Source: PZPK01 sp965230795 (GTDB taxonomy: Bacteria; Pseudomonadota; Gammaproteobacteria; Pseudomonadales; Oleiphilaceae). From it: a DNA stretch of 64,000 nt. Of the stretch, positions 1 to 7,993 are shown piece by piece (within the stretch, counting starts at the first letter, position 1; the number at the start of each line of letters is the position of its first letter). The stretch lies in NCBI GenBank assembly GCA_965230795.1, contig OZ246020.1:186001-250000 (forward strand), in the 5' to 3' direction. The notes under the pieces are model-generated. The model ran no database searches, was not told the DNA's origin, and saw only the letters and a list, made by a program, of their open reading frames with translations. The position numbers and the translations under genes were made by a program.

Positions 1-359
1 TTACGAGTTACGGGCCGCAAAGAGCCGATTTAAGGATTAGGCTTGGTCGGGTTAACGCTGCTGAGGTGCTTTCTAGAGGTCAACAAAAACTAGTGGTTCT
101 GGCTCTCCACTTGGCTCATGTTCAGGTCTTACTTCGAGCTCGTGGTGTCGGAGCTACGGTTCTGATTGATGATATCTATGCCGAGCTGGATAAGGATAAT
201 ATTAATAGAGTATTTGGATATCTGAAAGAACTGCGGTCCCAAGTTGTATGTACTGCCTTGGCTTTAGACGTGGCTAATCTGGGTATTGAACCTGGAAGAA
301 ATTGCAAATTGTTCCACGTGGAACATGGTGATGTTTCTGAAATATCAGAGACATTGTGA
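1..359 (+). CDS. recF: RecF, C-terminal part (cut by left edge)
   Basis: C-terminal end of the RecF recombination mediator, an SMC-like ATPase that loads RecA at single-strand gaps. The frame is open from base 3, ahead of any start, and reads GPQRADLRIRLGRVNAAEVLSRGQQK, broken here as GPQRADLR, then GRVNAAEVLSRGQQK, which holds the RecF signature SRGQQK. The Walker B/D-loop part follows as VLIDDIYAELD. The stop lies 92 bases before gyrB, as in the usual dnaA-dnaN-recF-gyrB order. The N-terminal Walker A part is outside the window. Confidence 0.95.
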   Translation, partial: TSYGPQRADLRIRLGRVNAAEVLSRGQQKLVVLALHLAHVQVLLRARGVGATVLIDDIYAELDKDNINRVFGYLKELRSQVVCTALALDVANLGIEPGRNCKLFHVEHGDVSEISETL

Positions 360-451
360 CAAATTAATTGAATCTTATTGGCAGTGAACGCGTATAGGTT
401 TAGGTATCGATCTGTTTACAAGCACTGCGTGAAGTTATGGAGCAAAATCGA

Positions 452-2875
452 ATGAGTGAAAACCAAAATAACTATGACTCTTCAAGCATAAAGGTTCTTA
501 AAGGTCTTGATGCGGTACGAAAACGCCCGGGTATGTATATCGGTGATACGGATGACGGAACCGGGCTCCATCACATGGTATTTGAGGTTGTAGACAACTC
601 CATAGACGAAGCATTGGCGGGCTTCTGCTCGGAAATTAAGATCACCATCCATCCGGACGAATCAATAACTGTTTCAGATGATGGCAGGGGCATCCCGACG
701 GATATCCACGAGGAAGAGGGTAAATCCGCGGCAGAAGTTATCATGACGGTGCTACATGCCGGTGGTAAATTCGATGACAACACGTATAAGGTGTCTGGCG
801 GATTGCATGGCGTTGGTGTCTCCGTTGTTAATGCGCTATCAAGCACGTTAAAGCTTACGATTAGACGTGCTGGTAAAGTTCACGAACAGACTTACCATAA
901 TGGTGTTCCGGAAAAGGCATTGGAAATTGTTGGAGACACTGACAAGACAGGAACAGAAGTCCACTTTATTCCTTCCCAAGACACCTTCTCAAATATCGAA
1001 TTTCACTATGACATATTGGCCAAACGCATTCGGGAACTGGCATTTCTAAACTCCGGCGTGCGTATAGTTTTGAAAGATGAACGCTCGGGAAAAGAAGAGG
1101 TTTTCGAGTATGAGGGTGGATTAAAAGCCTTTGTTGAATATCTTAATACCAACAAAAATACAATTAATCGGGTGTTTTACTTCTCTACATTTCGCGAAGA
1201 AGACGGAGTTGGCGTAGAAGTAGCGTTACAGTGGAATGACTCGTTTCAGGAAAATATTTTTTGTTTTACCAACAATATCCCTCAACGAGATGGCGGTACA
1301 CACCTTGCCGGATTCAGGGCCTCTTTAACTCGTAGTTTGAACTCATATATTGAAAAAGAAGGTTTGGCAAAAAATTCAAAAGTGAGTACTTCTGGCGATG
1401 ATGCCAGGGAAGGTCTCACGGCTATAATTTCTGTCAAAGTTCCGGATCCAAAATTCAGTTCTCAAACCAAAGACAAACTAGTCTCTTCTGAAGTTAAGTC
1501 AGCTGTTGAACAAGAGATGAATTCGTCGATGTCAGAATATCTGGCAGAGTATCCACAGGAAGCTAAAGCAGTTGTTGGGAAAATGATGGAGGCTGCTCGC
1601 GCCAGGGAAGCTGCAAGAAAGGCAAGGGAAATGACGCGACGTAAAGGAGCGCTCGATATTGCAGGGTTACCCGGTAAATTGGCGGACTGTCAGGAAAAAG
1701 ATCCTGCCTTGTCAGAGTTGTATATTGTGGAGGGTGATTCAGCAGGAGGATCTGCTAAACAGGGAAGAGATCGTAAAACTCAGGCTATTCTTCCTTTGAA
1801 AGGAAAAATTCTGAATGTGGAGAAGGCGCGTTTCGATAAAATGCTCTCTTCAGCCGAAGTTGGGACCTTAATTACGGCTTTGGGATGCGGAATCGGTAGA
1901 GAAGAATATAACATCGAGAAGCTGCGCTATCACAACATCATAATTATGACGGATGCTGATGTAGACGGCTCTCACATCAGAACATTGCTGCTTACTTTCT
2001 TTTTTCGCCAAATGCGGGAAGTGATTGAGCGTGGGCATGTTTTCATTGCTATGCCTCCACTGTATAAAGTCAAAAAAGGTAAGCAGGAACAATATTTGAA
2101 AGATGAGAGGGCATTGGAGAACTATCTAACCCAGAACGCATTGGATGGTACACAGCTTTACGTGAATCCCGAAGCACCACCACTCGCAGGATCCGCATTG
2201 GAAACGCTCGTTAGCCAGTATCGTTCTGTCGAAGATACAATTTCCAAGCGTTCTCGGGCGTATCCAGAGCTTGTATTGGAAACGATGATCAAAGTCCCGC
2301 CTTTGAAAGTGGAAGACTTAAAGTCAAAAGAAGCCGTTGATTCCTGGGTTGAGAAAATGGGAGCCCTGTTAGGCATTGATACCCGAACAGGCATGAATTA
2401 TGTGTTCTCAGTAAAAGAAGATACGGAACGTAAACTGTTTCTTCCTGTTGTAAACGTATACGTACACGGTATTTCAACAGAGTATGTTTTCTCCCATGAC
2501 TTTTTCGATTCACCTGCATACCAGAGTATTTCCAAACTGAGTCAGACACTCGATGGTTTATTTGAGGACGGTGCTTATGTTAAGCGTGGAGAGAAAGAGT
2601 ATCCGGTTTTCGAGTTTAAACAGGTGTTGGAATGGATGATGAAAGAGGCACAAAGGGGATTATCTATCCAGCGGTACAAGGGTCTAGGCGAAATGAATCC
2701 GGACCAGTTATGGGAAACCACGATGGATCCGGATTCAAGACGGATGATGAAAGTTACCGTTGAAGACGCGGTCGCTGCAGATATAATCTTCACGACATTG
2801 ATGGGTGATGAAGTCGAGCCGAGAAGAGAGTTTATTCAAACCAACGCGTTGGAAGTTACCAATCTTGATGTCTGA
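452..2875 (+). CDS. gyrB: DNA gyrase subunit B
   Basis: ATPase subunit of DNA gyrase, which introduces negative supercoils with GyrA. The 807-residue length matches the long proteobacterial form. Visible motifs are the GHKL ATP site (EVVDNSIDEA, DDGRGIP, GGLHGVG), the TOPRIM segment (EGDSAGGSAKQGRD, then DADVDGSHI), and the C-terminal IQRYKGLGEMN. I place the start at ATG 452, because GGAGC at 439-443 lies 8 bases before it and the protein then begins MSENQNNYDSSS. An ATG at 437 would add five residues but has no clear ribosome site. A strong terminator follows at 2911. Confidence 0.97.
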   Translation: MSENQNNYDSSSIKVLKGLDAVRKRPGMYIGDTDDGTGLHHMVFEVVDNSIDEALAGFCSEIKITIHPDESITVSDDGRGIPTDIHEEEGKSAAEVIMTVLHAGGKFDDNTYKVSGGLHGVGVSVVNALSSTLKLTIRRAGKVHEQTYHNGVPEKALEIVGDTDKTGTEVHFIPSQDTFSNIEFHYDILAKRIRELAFLNSGVRIVLKDERSGKEEVFEYEGGLKAFVEYLNTNKNTINRVFYFSTFREEDGVGVEVALQWNDSFQENIFCFTNNIPQRDGGTHLAGFRASLTRSLNSYIEKEGLAKNSKVSTSGDDAREGLTAIISVKVPDPKFSSQTKDKLVSSEVKSAVEQEMNSSMSEYLAEYPQEAKAVVGKMMEAARAREAARKAREMTRRKGALDIAGLPGKLADCQEKDPALSELYIVEGDSAGGSAKQGRDRKTQAILPLKGKILNVEKARFDKMLSSAEVGTLITALGCGIGREEYNIEKLRYHNIIIMTDADVDGSHIRTLLLTFFFRQMREVIERGHVFIAMPPLYKVKKGKQEQYLKDERALENYLTQNALDGTQLYVNPEAPPLAGSALETLVSQYRSVEDTISKRSRAYPELVLETMIKVPPLKVEDLKSKEAVDSWVEKMGALLGIDTRTGMNYVFSVKEDTERKLFLPVVNVYVHGISTEYVFSHDFFDSPAYQSISKLSQTLDGLFEDGAYVKRGEKEYPVFEFKQVLEWMMKEAQRGLSIQRYKGLGEMNPDQLWETTMDPDSRRMMKVTVEDAVAADIIFTTLMGDEVEPRREFIQTNALEVTNLDV

Positions 2876-2910
2876 TTTCCTCAGCGATCAATAATTGATG
2901 AGATGAGTAT

Positions 2911-2940
2911 AGGGCCGGAACTGATTCCGGCCCTTTTCTT
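2911..2940 (+). terminator. Rho-independent terminator of gyrB
   Basis: A perfect 10-bp stem (AGGGCCGGAA / TTCCGGCCCT) with a 4-base loop is followed by TTTTCTT. It lies 35 bases after the gyrB stop codon. Confidence 0.9.
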
Positions 2941-3037
2941 ATCTTTACTCGTCAGGGGATTTGGCAAAATAGAAACAGAATGTTTTACAGGCCCACAAAA
3001 CCTTTATATTTTCTGAGATAAAGGCGGTTAGCAGTAG

Positions 3038-3448
3038 CTATTTAATAATTCGAAATAATACCAATTTGCAGTTGTTGGCTTCGGCATTGGTTAATTCCAG
3101 CTTTTCAGCCTTGTATTCGTTGCCAACTTCAGGTGAAAAGCTAGAGCCTCCTATGTGTTCAGGAAGTTCCGATTTATCGATCTGGAACACAATATCGCCA
3201 GGAAAAAACATAAAGGTCAGCCTTTCGCTGTGAGTTTGTTGTAGTTCAGCAATGCCTTTAACTACCCTATATTGGCAAATGTCTTTCATTTTAGTTTGTG
3301 AGTCTTCACTCACTTTTTCAAGTATGCTGCACGCGCTCGTAAGGATCAGGGTACAAAAAAGCAGGGTGCTTCCCAAGAGGAAACGACTTGCTGATAAAAA
3401 CCTAAAACCTTTCTCTTTATTACACATGGCTTTGGTGTTATTCATCAT
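3038..3448 (-). CDS. Small putative lipoprotein
   Basis: Unrecognised 136-residue protein with an N-terminal hydrophobic segment (about residues 23-39) ending in the lipobox-like LTSAC, so Cys40 would be lipidated. A shorter start at Met8 (base 3427) would give a more usual signal length. The mature part is about 96 residues with no family I can name. It contains SSFSPEVGNEYKAEKLELT and ends in a basic, hydrophobic stretch. Its start overlaps the end of the AraC-type regulator gene by 11 bases, so the two are probably co-transcribed. Function unknown. Confidence 0.7.
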   Translation of the reverse strand: MMNNTKAMCNKEKGFRFLSASRFLLGSTLLFCTLILTSACSILEKVSEDSQTKMKDICQYRVVKGIAELQQTHSERLTFMFFPGDIVFQIDKSELPEHIGGSSFSPEVGNEYKAEKLELTNAEANNCKLVLFRIIK

Positions 3449-4469
3449 TTTTTAATGAGTTCAAATAATTTCCGGGTGCGCATCCATGCCAACGTTTAAA
3501 AGCTCGTGAAAAAGCGCTGAGTTCGGAAAAACCTAGCAAAAAAGCAATTTCACTAAGGTTGTGTTTGCCTTCGATCAAATACCGCTGAGCCTGATCTTTC
3601 CTGACTTCATCGACCAGATCATGGAAGGAAGTTCCCTCATGTTTTAAACGTCGGTAGAGAGTATTGCGACTCATATTTAGTTTGTTGGCAATTTTTTCAG
3701 ATTCGACGCCGTCCCTTGCCAATCGACTGCGAACAAGCTTCCTCACTCTTTGAGAAATAGGGCGTCTTGGGTTGATTCGTCCCAATATACCGTCAACATG
3801 TTTGATCAAAACCTTGTAAAGGTAAGAACTTCGGTTTGGTAAACGAAATTGCAAAAACCGCCGTTGAAACACCAAGCAACTGTTTGTTTGTTCGAAATAC
3901 ACCGGGCAGGGAAACACATCTTCATAACGCTGGACATGTTTCGGGCGAGGGTGTTGGAACCCCACATACTCGATCTTCAGGTTTTTACTGATCCATTGAC
4001 GGGCTCGCGTAACAGATACAGCCAGTGTTCGCTCCATATCGGCTATGTGGTACGCATCGACATCATCGCAGCAATAGTTTAAGTGGACCAGGTCGTCAGA
4101 TTCTATCACTTCAACATGCATCCCCTCGTTGATCACAGAGTAATAGCGTTCATATTGCAAAAGAGCTTCGCCGAGAGTTGCACAGTTAAAAAATATATGC
4201 CCCAGTAAGCCCATGTCGTCTTTGTGTACTTGGCTTCCTATTGCCAGTCCAATCGCAGGCTCGCTGGTTGATTCAATAGCGAGATCCCAAAGGGCGTGAT
4301 AGTTTTGAATGGGGACGCGATAATCGATAGTGGAAAGGTCTTCAATAGAGCAACCGATTGTGGATTCGATTTTATCGAGTGCGATGCCTTCTTTTTCAAG
4401 GTGCTCGGCTATTGATTTAGGCGATGAGGGGCTGACATAGATTGCATTGTTGGGTCTCGTTCTATGCAT
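3438..4469 (-). CDS. AraC-family transcriptional regulator
   Basis: A 343-residue regulator with an N-terminal arabinose-binding-type sensor domain (PF12625-like, about residues 20-200) and a C-terminal double helix-turn-helix. The latter includes EKIANKLNMSRNTLYRRLKHEG and ends in the AraC signature around LSEIAFLLGFSELSAFSRAF. This layout is shared with OruR/ArgR-like regulators of amino-acid or lipid catabolism; the ligand is unknown. I choose ATG 4469 (MHRTRPNN). The frame stays open to a TTG at 4559, but that stretch is Cys/Leu/Ile-rich and covers the tandem operator. The lipoprotein gene overlaps its 3' end. Confidence 0.88.
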   Translation of the reverse strand: MHRTRPNNAIYVSPSSPKSIAEHLEKEGIALDKIESTIGCSIEDLSTIDYRVPIQNYHALWDLAIESTSEPAIGLAIGSQVHKDDMGLLGHIFFNCATLGEALLQYERYYSVINEGMHVEVIESDDLVHLNYCCDDVDAYHIADMERTLAVSVTRARQWISKNLKIEYVGFQHPRPKHVQRYEDVFPCPVYFEQTNSCLVFQRRFLQFRLPNRSSYLYKVLIKHVDGILGRINPRRPISQRVRKLVRSRLARDGVESEKIANKLNMSRNTLYRRLKHEGTSFHDLVDEVRKDQAQRYLIEGKHNLSEIAFLLGFSELSAFSRAFKRWHGCAPGNYLNSLKNDE

Positions 4470-4522
4470 CACCAGAATCCGATAGAGAAGAGCTTGAATA
4501 AAGCACTCGTTTAACAGAATGC

Positions 4523-4560
4523 TGCGACAAATAGTCAAACCAATGCGACAAACTGTCAAG
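4523..4560. promoter_or_regulatory. Tandem direct-repeat operator, probable AraC-family binding site
   Basis: Two copies of a 17-base element, TGCGACAAATAGTCAAA at 4523-4539 and TGCGACAAACTGTCAAG at 4544-4560, differ at only three positions. They start exactly 21 bp apart, two helical turns. On the opposite strand each contains TGTCGC, the half-site core known for ArgR-type AraC regulators. Head-to-tail half-sites two turns apart are the usual layout for this family. The element lies 54 bases upstream of the regulator's ATG and 88 bases upstream of the divergent small ORF, so it could control both. Confidence 0.65.
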
Positions 4561-4648
4561 ACGCCTATTTCACACTATTTTACTATTTAGTTGTCGGCTG
4601 GGAACGATTTCCAGTCAAACATTGAGAGCAATGTACCAGGAGTGTTTA

Positions 4649-4741
4649 ATGAACAGTGAGATCTTTGTACCACACAGTAAAATGGAACAGGAAAATTGTG
4701 AGGCTCTGGAAGATTATCTGAATAATATGTTTTTCTGCTAG
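4649..4741 (+). CDS. Possible 30-residue peptide, divergent from the AraC-type regulator
   Basis: An ATG-started ORF of 30 codons, preceded by AGGAG at 4639-4643, five bases from the ATG. The peptide begins MNSEIFVPHSKMEQENCEAL, is acidic, and ends in a short aromatic stretch with a terminal Cys (NNMFFC). It is read divergently from the regulator across the tandem operator and is followed at 4839 by a good terminator, so a discrete transcript of about 230 bases is plausible. I recognise no family. It could equally be part of a small non-coding RNA. Confidence 0.4.
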   Translation: MNSEIFVPHSKMEQENCEALEDYLNNMFFC

Positions 4742-4838
4742 AACCTACGAGTTACGAAACAGGGTTCTAGTGTTGCGCAAGGCAGCTATCTATGAGTATC
4801 TAGTTATCGCGCAATAGCCTGTCCGGTTAAATCTAAAA

Positions 4839-4868
4839 AAAAGCCCCTTATATTTGGGGCTTTTTTAT
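4839..4868. terminator. Bidirectional terminator between the small ORF and the PilZ gene
   Basis: Stem AAGCCCC / GGGGCTT with loop TTATATTT, preceded by a run of A and followed by a run of T, so it can work on both strands. It would end the plus-strand transcript through 4649-4741 and the minus-strand PilZ transcript. Confidence 0.85.
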
Positions 4869-4928
4869 TGAACTTTCCTTTTCCTATCGTATTGCCCATT
4901 TGTACTAATCGCATATTTGCCCGCGGTT

Positions 4929-5348
4929 CTAACGCTGTTCCATTTGATCCTTAAGCCGTTCGTTTAACTGACTGCTTTGTTCCAAAATATTGGCGATTCT
5001 CTCTAACTTTTCTTCAACAACAGAGTTTTTTCCAACACTGTCTTCATTGAATGCCAGACCCAAACGCCAGTAAGACTTGTGATCAACACGGTTTTTGACT
5101 GTCGCTACGATTTTCTCAACCTTGATTGTTCCCATGTCCATTTCGAGCTCGAGGTTTAGCGTTAGTTGTGTGTTTTCCTTCTCAGGCTGTTCAACGAAGA
5201 TAGCCATGCCGTGTGAGTTATAGTCAGCAACGGCCACGTCCACCCATTGTGTACGCATCAGTTTTTTTGTTTTTAACAGGGCTTTTAATTTTGCGGCGGG
5301 ATACCGTCTATACCGTCTTCGATCACGCCCATCAGTAGCACTGGACAT
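4929..5348 (-). CDS. PilZ-domain protein
   Basis: A 139-residue protein with one PilZ domain, the c-di-GMP receptor fold. The arginine motif appears as RRRYRRYP near residue 10. The second motif, normally D/NxSxxG, reads DYNSHG near residue 65, with Asn at the usual Ser position, so binding may be altered. A charged, probably helical tail (about residues 105-139) follows. The ATG has GGAGAG 5 bases upstream. It is a monocistronic minus-strand gene divergent from the esterase gene, and it could respond to the c-di-GMP phosphodiesterase encoded at 48.8-51.5 kb. Confidence 0.85.
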   Translation of the reverse strand: MSSATDGRDRRRYRRYPAAKLKALLKTKKLMRTQWVDVAVADYNSHGMAIFVEQPEKENTQLTLNLELEMDMGTIKVEKIVATVKNRVDHKSYWRLGLAFNEDSVGKNSVVEEKLERIANILEQSSQLNERLKDQMEQR

Positions 5349-5497
5349 TGTTACTCTCCGATCAAATCAAATTGAATAGTTAGACTAGGACAGTTATTGC
5401 CGTTTTGCGAGGCTCGGGAATTACCTGTGAGCGACAAAAGGTCGAAAATGAGATATAGATAAAAATATGGTGGCAAACACAAAAAGAGGGAGTAAAT

Positions 5498-6271
5498 ATG
5501 GCTCAAAAACTCGTTTCGAAAATACTTGGTGAAGGAGCACCGGTGTTGCTTTTACATGGCCTGTTCGGGTCTAAAGACAGCCTCTCGCGTCTTGCAAATG
5601 CCCTGTCCAAATATTTTCAGGTTCATGCGATTGATTTGAGAAACCACGGATCCTCTCCTCATTTTGAGGACATGGATCTGGACGCGATGGCGCTAGATGT
5701 CCACGAGTATATGTTTGATCAAGAATTATCCACCGCTTCGTTAATTGGTCACTCACTGGGTGGAAAAGTGGCAATGCAATTTGCACTGGATTACCCAATT
5801 CATTTGGAAAAACTAATTGTGGTCGACATTGCGCCTGTTAGTTACCCCCCTCACCATCAGGACATCATTGAGGGGATGAAAAGCGTTGCAGAAGCAAGGC
5901 CAACCACTCGCACTCAAGCAGATGCCATATTTAAAGAATTTGAATCCGATCCATTTACTCGTCAATTTCTTCTAAAAAACCTTAGAAAAAACCGGGAGGG
6001 GATATTTGATTGGGTTATTAATCTGGCGTCTATAGAGAAGAACTATCAAAACCTTTTGCGAGCACCCAGATCCAAACAACCATTCAAAGGCAAGGTATTA
6101 TTTGTAGCAGGCCAAAACTCGGACTATATTTTGAAAAAACATAGAGAAGAAACCATGGCGCTTTTTCCCAATGCCAAACTTCAGATAGTACCTGAAGCGA
6201 GTCACTATCTTCATGTGGAGAAACCGGAACTATTTAACCGCCTTTGTTTGCGCTACCTAAGAGATGAATAA
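5498..6271 (+). CDS. ybfF: Alpha/beta-hydrolase, YbfF-like esterase
   Basis: A 257-residue single-domain hydrolase. It shows the oxyanion segment LLHGLFGSKDS, the nucleophile elbow GHSLGGK (Ser about 89), and the C-terminal SHYLHVEKPE with the catalytic His. Sequence and length fit the YbfF family of short-chain acyl-CoA/palmitoyl-CoA esterases. GGGAG lies six bases before the ATG. It is followed after 2 bases by the exonuclease-like gene, so the two form an operon. Confidence 0.88.
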   Translation: MAQKLVSKILGEGAPVLLLHGLFGSKDSLSRLANALSKYFQVHAIDLRNHGSSPHFEDMDLDAMALDVHEYMFDQELSTASLIGHSLGGKVAMQFALDYPIHLEKLIVVDIAPVSYPPHHQDIIEGMKSVAEARPTTRTQADAIFKEFESDPFTRQFLLKNLRKNREGIFDWVINLASIEKNYQNLLRAPRSKQPFKGKVLFVAGQNSDYILKKHREETMALFPNAKLQIVPEASHYLHVEKPELFNRLCLRYLRDE

Positions 6272-6273
6272 GG

Positions 6274-6792
6274 ATGTTTATACCTTGCGTTATTGATGTG
6301 GAAGCGTCAGGTTTTGGATCAGGGAGTTATCCCATTGAAGTGGGATTCATTACATCAAGGTCTCAAACTCACTGCACCTTGATTAAACCTTTGGACGACT
6401 GGCAACATTGGGATCGCAAGGCTGAAAAACTTCATGGCATCTCCCGTTCGGTTTTAATGGACCATGGAAAAGATCCGTTCTTAGTATGCGGATGGTTGAA
6501 TCATCATCTCCGTGGAGAAACCGTTTATTCAGATGCTTGGGCCAATGATATGTGTTGGCTAGCCCGCTTGTTCGAGGCCTGTGATTTGCCGCAGTGCTTT
6601 CGTATTGAATCTATTCAGACTTTGCTTGCTGAAACCGAAAAAGATCAATGGAGTCAAACTTACGATTCCATACTGCATTCTTGTCGGTCGTTCAGGCATC
6701 GAGCCAGTATCGATGCCAAACACATTCAGGAAACCTACATACGAATCAAAGCAGGAAGGGAAGGTCAGCAAAGGAGCACTGCGAGCCATTAG
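6274..6792 (+). CDS. DEDDh-family 3'-5' exonuclease-like protein
   Basis: A 172-residue DnaQ-like nuclease fold. ExoI motif: IDVEASGFG (Asp/Glu near residues 8-10). Middle motif: YSDAWANDMCWL. ExoIII motif: HRASIDAKH, with His and Asp in the HxAxxDA arrangement. Related proteins include RNase T and the DnaQ epsilon subunit, but this one has no extra domain, so its substrate is uncertain. AAGG lies close before its ATG and within the stop of the esterase gene. The C-terminus is basic. Confidence 0.82.
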   Translation: MFIPCVIDVEASGFGSGSYPIEVGFITSRSQTHCTLIKPLDDWQHWDRKAEKLHGISRSVLMDHGKDPFLVCGWLNHHLRGETVYSDAWANDMCWLARLFEACDLPQCFRIESIQTLLAETEKDQWSQTYDSILHSCRSFRHRASIDAKHIQETYIRIKAGREGQQRSTASH

Positions 6793-6900
6793 TAATCAGC
6801 ATTGATAACCTTGAAGAATAGCTCAACAAACAGTTATGGCTATGCTAGTCTGATTTTGGTGTAACCACACTGTCATCATTAACCAAAAGGGGTTTTGGAT

Positions 6901-7923
6901 ATGAAAATAAGAAAACTGGTATCAGTATTAGCGGCAGTCGGGATAGCATTTTCCGCTACAACTGCGGTCGCCGAGTCTACCTTGGAGACGGTTAAAAAGC
7001 GCGGAACTTTATCGTGCGGAGTCAGTACCGGATTGGCGGGCTTCTCTCAAAAAGATGAGAAAGGCCAGTGGAGTGGATTGGACGTTGATGTCTGTCGTGC
7101 TGTCGCAGCTGCAGTACTGGGTGATGCCGGGAAAGTGCAATACAAACCTCTGACGGCAAAAGAGCGCTTTACGGCTTTGCAGTCAGGCGAGGTAGATGTG
7201 CTTTCGCGTAACACTACCTGGACCCACACTCGAGATACATCACTGGGTTTGAATTTCGCAGGTGTGAACTACTATGACGGCCAGGGCTTTATGGTATCCA
7301 AAAAGCTTGGTGTTAAAAGCGCACTCGAGCTAGATGGTGCAGCGGCGTGTATTCAGGCCGGTACGACTACAGAACTCAATCTGGCGGATTACTTTCGGGC
7401 ACACAACATGAAGTATACCGCTGTCACCTTCGATACCTCTGATCAAACTCGCGCGGGTTTTGAAAGTGGTCGTTGTGACGTTCTCACCTCCGACCAGTCC
7501 CAACTATATGCGATTCGCATCGGCCTCAAAGATCCTAACTCAGCGATCGTTTTGCCAGAAGTTATTTCCAAGGAACCCCTAGGTCCTGTTGTTCGTCAGG
7601 GCGATGATGAGTGGTTTAACATCGTCAAATGGAGCATGAATGCGCTGATTGAAGCTGAATTTCTTGGTGTGAACAGTGCAAACGCAGATGAACTGAAAAC
7701 TTCTGGGAAGCCTGGCCAAAAACGTTTGCTCGGTAGCGAAGGTGATGCGGGCGAAAAGCTGGGATTGAGCGCAGATTGGGCCCACAACATTGTTAAGCAG
7801 GTGGGTAACTATGGTGAGATGTTTGAACGCAACGTAGGTAAGGACTCACCTTTGCAAATCAGCCGCGGCCTGAATGCCCAGTGGAACAATGGAGGCATCC
7901 TTTACTCACCACCTATTCGCTAG
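6901..7923 (+). CDS. aapJ: General L-amino-acid ABC transporter, periplasmic binding protein
   Basis: A 340-residue solute-binding protein of the AapJQMP transporter for diverse L-amino acids. Signal peptide: MKIRKLVSVLAAVGIAFS with cleavage near AVAES. The mature part starts like other family-3 binding proteins (TLETVKKRGTLSCGVSTG) and contains GLDVDVCRAVAAAVLGD and FESGRCDVLTSDQSQL. I chose ATG 6901, which has AAGGGG 8 bases upstream; an upstream TTG adds only two residues. The first codons contain AAAATAAGAAAA, an A-rich motif like Hfq/Crc target sites. A stem-loop after the stop probably protects this message from the 3' side. Confidence 0.95.
   Translation: MKIRKLVSVLAAVGIAFSATTAVAESTLETVKKRGTLSCGVSTGLAGFSQKDEKGQWSGLDVDVCRAVAAAVLGDAGKVQYKPLTAKERFTALQSGEVDVLSRNTTWTHTRDTSLGLNFAGVNYYDGQGFMVSKKLGVKSALELDGAAACIQAGTTTELNLADYFRAHNMKYTAVTFDTSDQTRAGFESGRCDVLTSDQSQLYAIRIGLKDPNSAIVLPEVISKEPLGPVVRQGDDEWFNIVKWSMNALIEAEFLGVNSANADELKTSGKPGQKRLLGSEGDAGEKLGLSADWAHNIVKQVGNYGEMFERNVGKDSPLQISRGLNAQWNNGGILYSPPIR
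6904..6915 (+). promoter_or_regulatory. A-rich AANAANAA motif at the aapJ start, possible Hfq/Crc site
   Basis: Codons 2-5 of aapJ read AAAATAAGAAAA and include an exact AANAANAA (AATAAGAA, 6906-6913). In Pseudomonas such motifs at translation starts of amino-acid uptake genes are bound by Hfq with Crc. The CrcZ-like locus in this window makes the assignment reasonable, but it rests on one short motif. Confidence 0.35.
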
Positions 7924-7937
7924 TACCTGATGTATGC

Positions 7938-7965
7938 GGGGGATCCTCGATCCCCCTTCATTCTC
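7938..7965 (+). terminator. Intra-operon stem-loop/attenuator between aapJ and aapQ
   Basis: A perfect 8-bp stem GGGGGATC / GATCCCCC with a 3-base loop, followed by TTCATTCTC, 15 bases after the aapJ stop. Such elements behind a binding-protein gene usually stabilise its mRNA and reduce read-through to the permeases. The U-tract is weak, so partial termination is more likely than complete. Confidence 0.65.
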
Positions 7966-7993
7966 ATAAGTAAAATAAACGCAGGACTAGCCT

